This document shows, piece by piece, positions 25,932 through 31,847 of a stretch of 33,830 bases of DNA. Position numbers and translations under genes: made by a program. This stretch comes from Bifidobacterium breve (lineage in GTDB: Bacteria > Actinomycetota > Thermoleophilia > Solirubrobacterales > Solirubrobacteraceae): contig CAMCUD010000040.1 of NCBI GenBank assembly GCA_945878865.1, positions 1-33,830 on the forward strand, in the 5' to 3' direction. The notes beneath the pieces were generated by a model that saw only the letters and a list, made by a program, of their open reading frames with translations, did no database searches and had not been told where the DNA came from. Position 1 is the first letter of the stretch. Every line of letters starts with the position of its first letter.

Positions 25932-26360
25932 GTGAAGTCACTGCTCACCCTCATCGCGGTCTTCACCGGCGGGACCGTCGGGCTCTACGAGCTCGACCGG
26001 CGCGGCATGCTGCCCGAGGTCTACACCGGCCCGCCGGCGGCAAAGGCCGCCGAGAAGCCGCCGCCGTGGTACGCGATGGGCGACCCGATGCTCGTGACGC
26101 TGCGCGACGGGACCACGGTGCGCGTGACCGTCGCCCTGCAGCTGCCCAAGCCGTACCCGAAGTTCGACGGCCAGGGGGAGCTGGCGCAGGAGGCGGTCAT
26201 CCGCTCCCTGGTGACCGACACGCTCATGGCGCGCCGGTGGGACGAGCTGGCGAGCAGCCGCGGGCGCGCCCGTGTCGGCCGCCTGCTCAAGCGCCGCATC
26301 CGCGCGCACACCGACGTCCGGCCGCGCCGGGTCCTGCTGCCGGACGTCATCGCCGGATAG
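25932..26360 (+). CDS. FliL-like single-pass membrane protein, orphan
   Basis: A 142-residue protein. One N-terminal hydrophobic segment (SLLTLIAVFTGGTVGLYEL) is followed by a Pro/Lys-rich linker and a C-terminal domain of about 90 residues. That domain has the FliL layout: a strand with DPMLVTLRDGTTVRVTVALQL, an acidic helix, then QEAVIRSLVTDTLMARRWDELASSRGRARVGRLLKRRI and a closing strand RRVLLPDVIAG. FliL works at the flagellar motor and is related to SPFH/stomatin folds. No flagellar gene is nearby and the neighbours make polysaccharide, so a motor role is doubtful here. It starts at GTG with a -10-like box upstream and overlaps the convergent flippase gene by 14 bp. Confidence 0.6.
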   Translation: MKSLLTLIAVFTGGTVGLYELDRRGMLPEVYTGPPAAKAAEKPPPWYAMGDPMLVTLRDGTTVRVTVALQLPKPYPKFDGQGELAQEAVIRSLVTDTLMARRWDELASSRGRARVGRLLKRRIRAHTDVRPRRVLLPDVIAG

Positions 26361-27756
26361 CCGCGAGCTGCTCGGCGCGCAGGCCACCGAGCGCCCACAG
26401 CGCGGCCGGGTACGAGACCGCGGCGAGCACGAGCAGGACGGCGAGCGGAAGGTCCGAGCAGACCCACAGCAGCGCGGTCATCGCCGCGGCCGCACCGGTC
26501 GCGCGCAGCGCCATCCCCGGGGCGGGCAGCAGCCCGAGGTGCCGGTGCACGAGCCACATGCCGCCGGCGAGGATCACGAGTTCGCTGGCGACGGCGACGC
26601 CCGCGGCGGCGTCGATCCCGTACGTCGGGACGAGCGCGAGGTTGAGCCCGACGTTGACCACGAGCGCCGTGACGTTGAGCCAGAGCGTGTCGCGCTGGCG
26701 GTCCCGCGCGATGAGCGCGTAGCCGAACAACCCGTTGACGAACATCAGCGCCGCGGCGAACAGGAGGATTCGCAGCGCGTCGCCCGCCGGACCGAACGCC
26801 TCACCCGCGACCGCGTCGACCACCGGCTCGGAGAGGACGAGGCCGCCGAGCGCCAGCGGGATCCCAGCGGCGACGAGCACGTCGAACCCACGCTGGAACG
26901 TCTCCCGCAACGCGGGGTCGCGGGCGGCCACCTGGGCGGAGATGATCGGGAAGAGCGAGACGAGCAGCGTGCCGGGCAGCGTCGCTACGAGCTCGACGAC
27001 CCGAAACGCGAGCCCGTACCACCCGACCTCGGCCAGCGGCCGCGAGAGGGAGATGATGAGCTGGTCGGCGCGGAAGTAGAGCTCGTTGATGCCGAGCGCG
27101 AGCCCGAGCGGCAGGCCGGCGAGGAGCAGGCTGCGCCACACGCGCAGGTCGGCCTGCGGCCGCACGGCGAACGCCTGCCGGGCGACCACCATCGTCAGAA
27201 GGAACGTGAGCGCGGCGCCTAGCGCGGCGGTGAGCAGCACCGCGGTGAACCCGAGGTCGAGCCACGCGGCGGCCGCGGCGGCCGCGAACGTCAGCGCGCG
27301 CCCGGCGACCTCTGCGCCGCTGACGCCGGCCATCTGCAGCCGCGCCTGCATGCCGGCGCGCAGCGCCCCGGTGACGAGCCCCATGCCGAACGGCAGCGCC
27401 GCCAGCGCGATCGCCCAGCGCACCTCCGGCTCGTAGGGGAGGACGAGCGCGACGCCGATCGCCACGAGCGAGACGACGAGCCACAGCAGCGCCCGCAGCG
27501 TGAGCCCGTTGCCGACGAGCTCGTCGGTGCGCTCCGGCTCGCGGCTGATGTCCCGGACGAGGATCGAGAACAGCCCGAGGTCCGCGACCGCCCCGAACAG
27601 CGCGAGGAAGCCGAACCCCAGCGCGTACGCGCCGTAGTCGTCCGTCCCGAGGTACCGCGTGAGGACCGCGACCGACGCGACGCCGATCAGCGCGACCGCG
27701 ATCTTCGCGCCGCTCTGCCAGCCGGCGCTCGCGGCGACCCGCCGGGCGGTGCTCAC
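26347..27756 (-). CDS. Wzx-like polysaccharide flippase (MATE/MOP superfamily)
   Basis: A 469-residue protein with about 12-14 hydrophobic segments. The N-terminus is typical of oligosaccharide flippases: SAGWQSGAKIAVALIGVASVAVLTRYLGTDDYGAYALGFGFLALFGAVADLGL, split here by the first helices. Later blocks include YFRADQLIISLSRPLAEVGWYGLAFRVVE and GFDVLVAAGIPLALGGLVLSEP. Such proteins move undecaprenyl-diphosphate-linked repeat units across the cytoplasmic membrane. This is the only flippase seen, which supports a Wzx/Wzy-type route. It starts at a GTG that overlaps the upstream stop by 4 bp (GTGA), so it is coupled to the methyltransferase-glycosyltransferase fusion. Confidence 0.9.
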   Translation of the reverse strand: MSTARRVAASAGWQSGAKIAVALIGVASVAVLTRYLGTDDYGAYALGFGFLALFGAVADLGLFSILVRDISREPERTDELVGNGLTLRALLWLVVSLVAIGVALVLPYEPEVRWAIALAALPFGMGLVTGALRAGMQARLQMAGVSGAEVAGRALTFAAAAAAAWLDLGFTAVLLTAALGAALTFLLTMVVARQAFAVRPQADLRVWRSLLLAGLPLGLALGINELYFRADQLIISLSRPLAEVGWYGLAFRVVELVATLPGTLLVSLFPIISAQVAARDPALRETFQRGFDVLVAAGIPLALGGLVLSEPVVDAVAGEAFGPAGDALRILLFAAALMFVNGLFGYALIARDRQRDTLWLNVTALVVNVGLNLALVPTYGIDAAAGVAVASELVILAGGMWLVHRHLGLLPAPGMALRATGAAAAMTALLWVCSDLPLAVLLVLAAVSYPAALWALGGLRAEQLAAIRR

Positions 27757-29477
27757 CGGTCCAGCGCGGGCTCCGGGTCGGCGTCGAGCCGGGCGGCCGG
27801 CGCGCCGAGCGGGGCCCACGGCCGCCCGTGTTCGGACAGCCGGAAGCGCGCGAGGACGTAGAGGGTGCGCAGCCCGTACTCGACGCTGTCGCGGAACGAG
27901 ACGCTCGACGCCTCGAGGAAGTACCGGGTCGGGATCGCGACCTCCTCGACCCGGGCGCCGCGCGCGACCGCCTGGGCGAAGATCTCCTGGTCGAAGACGA
28001 ACTCGTCGCTGTTGCGCAGGAACGAGATGGACCGAAGGAACGGGACGGAGAACGCGCGATAGCCGGTGTGGTACTCCGAGTACCCGCGGCGGAACGCCGC
28101 GTTCTCCAGGCCGGTGAGGAACCGGTTGCCGACCCACTTCCACCGCGGCATGCCGCCCTGGATCGCCCGGTCCTCCAGCAGGCGTGAGCCGATGACGACA
28201 TCGGCGCGGCCCTCGAGGATCGGCGCGACGATCTGCGGCACGAGCCCGGGGTCGTACTGGTTGTCGGCGTGGACCATGACGACGGCGTCGTAGCCATCGC
28301 GCGCGGCCTGGACGTAGCACGACTTCTGGTTGGCGCCGTACCCGCGGTTGACGGGGTGGCGCAGCACGTCGAAGCCGTGCTCGAGCGCGACCTCGGTCGT
28401 CTCGTCGGGCGAGCAGTCGTCGACGAGCAGGACGCCGTCGGCGCTGTCGGCCGGCAGCTCGTCAGCGACCTGCGGAATGGTCCGCGCGGCCTTGTAGGCC
28501 GGCAGCACCACGAGGACCTGCTGGTCGCCGCCGCGGGGCTTGGCCAGAGGCCGCTCGGTGCGCAGCACCTCGACGCGGTGGGCGAGCATCACCCGCTCGT
28601 CGCCGAGTGAGAGCGACACCATCGCGTCGGCGCGGCGGCTGCGCGAGGCGCGCTCGACGGCGGCGGCGATCGCCCCGCTGCGCTCGGCGAACCCGGCCAT
28701 CCAGTAGCGCAGGGTGAAGTCGCGCACGAGCGGCACGTCGGTGGAGACCACGAGGCCCCGGGCGGACAGCAGCTCGCGCAGCGTCCTGCGCGGCAGGAGG
28801 TAGGTGTGCGCGGGGATGAAGCCCCACCAGCGCCCGCGCGCGACGCGCGCCGTCTTCGATGCCGGATCGGGGGTCACGACGCACAGGACGCCGCCGGGCG
28901 CCAGCAGCGCGGCGAGCTCGTCGAGGATCGCGTTCGGGTCGTCGAGGTGCTCGATGACGTCGGCGAGGACGATGGCGTCGAACGGCTCGCAGCCCTCGGC
29001 GGCGAGCTGGTCGACGGTCTGCTCGCGCACGTCGAGGCCGAGCGTCTCGCGGCCGTGGCGCGCCGCGCCGGCGGAGAGCTCGAGCCCGATGGTCTCGTAT
29101 CCGCGGCTGCTCGCCTCGTCGAGCAGCAGGCCGTGGCCGCACCCGACGTCGAGGAACCGCGCCCGCCGGCCGTGGGCACGCGGCGGGACGTGCTCGCCGA
29201 TGAGGTCGAGCAGCCGGCCGGCCGTGCGGCGGCGGCCCTCCTCCTGGTCGAGGTAGCGCACGTCGTGCATCGCGCGGTAGAGCTCCGTGAGCTCCAGGCC
29301 CTTGGGCAGATCGGGCTGCTGGACCGTGCCGCACTCCCGGCAGCGGTACAGGTCGCCGTGCTGGCCGGGGACGTGGCAGGTGGGCGACATCGCGCCCGGA
29401 TCGGCGACCTCGGTCGCACCGGGCAGGTAGAAGGTCGCGGCACCGCCGCAGATGCCGCACACACGGGAGACGCCCAT
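27753..29477 (-). CDS. Fusion protein: zinc-ribbon methyltransferase plus GT2 glycosyltransferase
   Basis: A 574-residue protein. Residues 1-55 form a Cys cluster (C7, C10, C34, C46, C49), probably a zinc ribbon. Residues about 70-300 are a class I methyltransferase with RFLDVGCGHGLLLDEA, IGLELS, FDAIVLADVIEHLDDP and LAPGGVLCVVTPDP. Residues about 312-555 are a GT2 domain of the dolichol-phosphate-mannose-synthase-like kind: VLVVLPAYKAARTI, LLVDDCSPDETTEVA, NRGYGANQKSCY, VMVHADNQYDPGLV (DXN/DXD site) and an IGSRLLED segment. No transmembrane helix follows the GT2 domain. It may methylate one sugar and transfer another, or charge a lipid carrier for the GT-C-like proteins. The ATG at 29477 lies 10 nt after a TAAGCT box. 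Confidence 0.88.
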   Translation of the reverse strand: MGVSRVCGICGGAATFYLPGATEVADPGAMSPTCHVPGQHGDLYRCRECGTVQQPDLPKGLELTELYRAMHDVRYLDQEEGRRRTAGRLLDLIGEHVPPRAHGRRARFLDVGCGHGLLLDEASSRGYETIGLELSAGAARHGRETLGLDVREQTVDQLAAEGCEPFDAIVLADVIEHLDDPNAILDELAALLAPGGVLCVVTPDPASKTARVARGRWWGFIPAHTYLLPRRTLRELLSARGLVVSTDVPLVRDFTLRYWMAGFAERSGAIAAAVERASRSRRADAMVSLSLGDERVMLAHRVEVLRTERPLAKPRGGDQQVLVVLPAYKAARTIPQVADELPADSADGVLLVDDCSPDETTEVALEHGFDVLRHPVNRGYGANQKSCYVQAARDGYDAVVMVHADNQYDPGLVPQIVAPILEGRADVVIGSRLLEDRAIQGGMPRWKWVGNRFLTGLENAAFRRGYSEYHTGYRAFSVPFLRSISFLRNSDEFVFDQEIFAQAVARGARVEEVAIPTRYFLEASSVSFRDSVEYGLRTLYVLARFRLSEHGRPWAPLGAPAARLDADPEPALDR

Positions 29478-29486
29478 CGGGTGCGC

Positions 29487-29493
29487 TAGCTTA
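29487..29493. promoter_or_regulatory. Bidirectional promoter core: heptamer TAGCTTA
   Basis: TAGCTT on the plus strand ends exactly 10 nt before the ATG at 29503. TAAGCT on the minus strand ends exactly 10 nt before the ATG at 29477. The two -10-like boxes overlap by five bases, and the 25-bp gap between the two genes holds nothing else recognisable. Confidence 0.5.
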
Positions 29494-29502
29494 CCGGCGC
29501 TC

Positions 29503-30273
29503 ATGACGGCTCCGCGCATCTCCGTCGTCGTTCCCGCGTTCAACGAGGAGAGGCAGATCGCCGCGACGATCGCGCGGGTGGCCGAGACCATGGAGGCCAT
29601 CGACCCCGCGTTCGAGGTGCTCGTCGTCGACAACGCCAGCACCGACGGGACCGTGGGCGAGCTCGAACCGGCGCTGGCCGATCCCCGGATCCGGCTGCTG
29701 CGCAACGATCGCAACCTCGGCAAGGGGCACTCCGTGCGGCGCGGGATGCTCGAGGCGACCGGCGCGCTGCGCCTGCACTGCGACGCCGACTGCGCCGGAT
29801 CGCTGGCGTCCCTGCCGGCGATGCTCGCCGATCTCGACGCCGGCGCGGACATCGTCGTCGGGTCGCGCGCGGTCGACGGCGCGCAGGTCGGCCGCCGCCA
29901 GCCGCTGCGCCGGCGCATCGCCGGGCACGGATTCATCGCGCTGTGCCGGATCGCGCTGCGCGAGCCCACACACGACCTGTTCTGCGGCTTCAAGCTGTGG
30001 CGCGGCGAAGCCGCCGAGGCGACGTTCCGCCGGGTCGACCTGCCCGGCTGGGTGTTCGACGCCGAGGCGCTGGCGGTCGCGCGGGCCCTGGGCTATCGCA
30101 TCACCGAGCGGGGCATCGTCTGGAACGACCGCAGCGGCTCGCGGCTGCACATGCGCAAGGTCTTCTTCCCCGTGCTGCGCGAGCTGCGGCGCGCGCGGAC
30201 GAGCGTCCGCGCGATCGCAGCCGAGCCGCGCGCCCCCGCGTCCTCGGCGGCCGCCGAGCCGGTCGGACGGTGA
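29503..30273 (+). CDS. GT2-family glycosyltransferase (dolichyl/polyprenyl-phosphate glucosyltransferase-like)
   Basis: A 256-residue GT-A enzyme without a membrane anchor. Motifs: ISVVVPAFNEERQIAATIARV, VLVVDNASTDGTV, LLRNDRNLGKGHSVRRGMLEATG, LHCDADCAG (DXD), DIVVGSRAV and HDLFCGFKLWRGEAAEATF with GWVFDAEALAVA. The GKGxxVRxG segment is typical of the ALG5-like polyprenyl-phosphate glucosyltransferase group. Such enzymes make lipid-phosphate sugars, which are the donors of GT-C proteins; the next gene in the operon is GT-C-like. This link is an inference. The stop overlaps the next GTG by 4 bp (GTGA). Confidence 0.88.
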   Translation: MTAPRISVVVPAFNEERQIAATIARVAETMEAIDPAFEVLVVDNASTDGTVGELEPALADPRIRLLRNDRNLGKGHSVRRGMLEATGALRLHCDADCAGSLASLPAMLADLDAGADIVVGSRAVDGAQVGRRQPLRRRIAGHGFIALCRIALREPTHDLFCGFKLWRGEAAEATFRRVDLPGWVFDAEALAVARALGYRITERGIVWNDRSGSRLHMRKVFFPVLRELRRARTSVRAIAAEPRAPASSAAAEPVGR

Positions 30274-31847
30274 CGCGCGACCGGTTCGACCGGTTCGACT
30301 GGGCGGCGCTGGCGGCGCTTGTCGCCCTGGCGTTCGCGGCCCTCGGCGCGCTGGTCGTGCGCGTGCTCGTGCAGGGCGGGACGGTCACCGGCGGCGACGG
30401 CTTCCTCGTCGCTGACCCGCTGCAGTACCTCAACTGGCTGCGCCAGGCCGGCGACCACGTCGGGATCGGCAACCTGTACGACCTGCGCGACGGGCCACGG
30501 CCGTTCGTGCACCCCGGCCTGCTGCTCAGCGGGCTGCTCCACCGCCTGGGAGTGGGGGTGGTCGTCGCCTACAGCGTGTGGAAGCCGATCGCCGCCGCGG
30601 TGCTGTTCCTCGGGACCTGGCGGCTGGCGCACCGGCTGCTCGCGCGCACCGACGACCGGCGGCTCGCGCTCGTCCTCGCGCTCTTCACCGCCTCGCCGGT
30701 CGCCGCGCTCATCGGGTGGCTCGAGCTGGGCGGGCCGTCGTTCGCCCTGGACAACGACTTCGTCAGCGGCGAGATGTGGCCGGGCACGTGGCTGTGGGGC
30801 TACCAGTTCACGGCGCTCGCGGTGGGGCTCATGCCGCTGGCGCTGCTCGCCTACGAGCGCGGCCGCGACGGCGGCGCCCGCCGCGCGCTCGGGGCCGCCG
30901 CCGCGATGGGGCTGCTGTGCGCGTGGCTGCAGCCGTGGCAGGGGATCACCATCGCGCTGCTCATCATCGTCGCCGAGCTCTGGCTCATCCGCCGGGGCGA
31001 GCGCCGCTGGGGGCCTGCCGCGGCCGAGGCGACGGGACCGCTCGTGGCGATCGCCGTGCCGCTCGTCTACTACTTCCTGCTCTCACGGCTCGACGCGTCA
31101 TGGGAGCTCGCCGGGGAGGTCAACAAGCTCCCGCGCTGGAGCGTGCTGACGACCGTGCTCGGGCTCCTGCCGCTCGGGCTGCCCGCGCTGCTCGCGGTGC
31201 GGCTCCCCGCGCCGCGGTTCGCTGACATCGCCGTCCGCGCGTGGGTCCCCGTGGCGGTCGTCGTCTTCCTCCTGCCGTTCGGCACGTTTCCCTTCCACGC
31301 GTTCCAGGGCCTCACCCTGCCGCTGGCGATCCTCGCGGCGGCCGGCGTGCGGGCAGGGCTCGGCGAGCGGGGATTGTGGTCACCGGGGGTTCGCGGCTGG
31401 GTGGTCGCCGCGGTCGTCCTGCTCGTCGTGCCCGGGACGCTGTACCGGGTCGACACGCTGCGCGACGCCGTGAAGAAGGGCTATCAGCCGTTCTTCCTCG
31501 AGGACGGCGAGCGCGACGCGCTGCGGTGGCTCGACGGGAATGCGGAGCCCGGCGGCGTCATGACCCCGGTCTACCTCGGCCTTGCGGTCCCCGCGTACAC
31601 GGGCCGGGAGACCTACATCGGCGCGGGCTCGTGGACCCCGGACTTCGACCGCCGACGCGAGCAGATGGAGGCGCTGTTCGGCGGGCGGATGCGTCCGGCG
31701 CAGGCCGAGCGGCTGGTGCGCGCGAGCGGCGCGCGGTTCCTACTCGCCGACTGCCACGGCCGGGCCGACATCACCCCGGTCGTGCGGGCGTTCACCGACC
31801 CGCCGCGGCGGTTCGGCTGCGCGACGGTCTACCGGGTGCGCGGCTGA
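30270..31847 (+). CDS. Polytopic membrane protein, GT-C-like, paralogue of the protein at 22877-24481
   Basis: A 525-residue protein with about ten hydrophobic segments. It shares the ordered blocks GGDGFLVADPLQYLNWLR, IGNLYDLRDGPRPFVHP, SGEMWPGTWLWGYQFTA, AWLQPWQGITIALL, GTFPFHAFQGLTLPLAILA, PAYTGRETYIGAGSWTPDF, LLADCHG and GCATVYRVRG with the 22877 gene. The conserved C-terminal cysteines (ADCHG and GCATVY) may pair outside the cytoplasm. A role as a polyprenyl-phosphate-sugar-dependent transferase is suggested by topology and by the ALG5-like gene just upstream, but no characterised family was recognised. It starts at the GTG in a GTGA overlap and its stop overlaps the next ATG (TGATG). 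Confidence 0.82.
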   Translation: MTRDRFDRFDWAALAALVALAFAALGALVVRVLVQGGTVTGGDGFLVADPLQYLNWLRQAGDHVGIGNLYDLRDGPRPFVHPGLLLSGLLHRLGVGVVVAYSVWKPIAAAVLFLGTWRLAHRLLARTDDRRLALVLALFTASPVAALIGWLELGGPSFALDNDFVSGEMWPGTWLWGYQFTALAVGLMPLALLAYERGRDGGARRALGAAAAMGLLCAWLQPWQGITIALLIIVAELWLIRRGERRWGPAAAEATGPLVAIAVPLVYYFLLSRLDASWELAGEVNKLPRWSVLTTVLGLLPLGLPALLAVRLPAPRFADIAVRAWVPVAVVVFLLPFGTFPFHAFQGLTLPLAILAAAGVRAGLGERGLWSPGVRGWVVAAVVLLVVPGTLYRVDTLRDAVKKGYQPFFLEDGERDALRWLDGNAEPGGVMTPVYLGLAVPAYTGRETYIGAGSWTPDFDRRREQMEALFGGRMRPAQAERLVRASGARFLLADCHGRADITPVVRAFTDPPRRFGCATVYRVRG

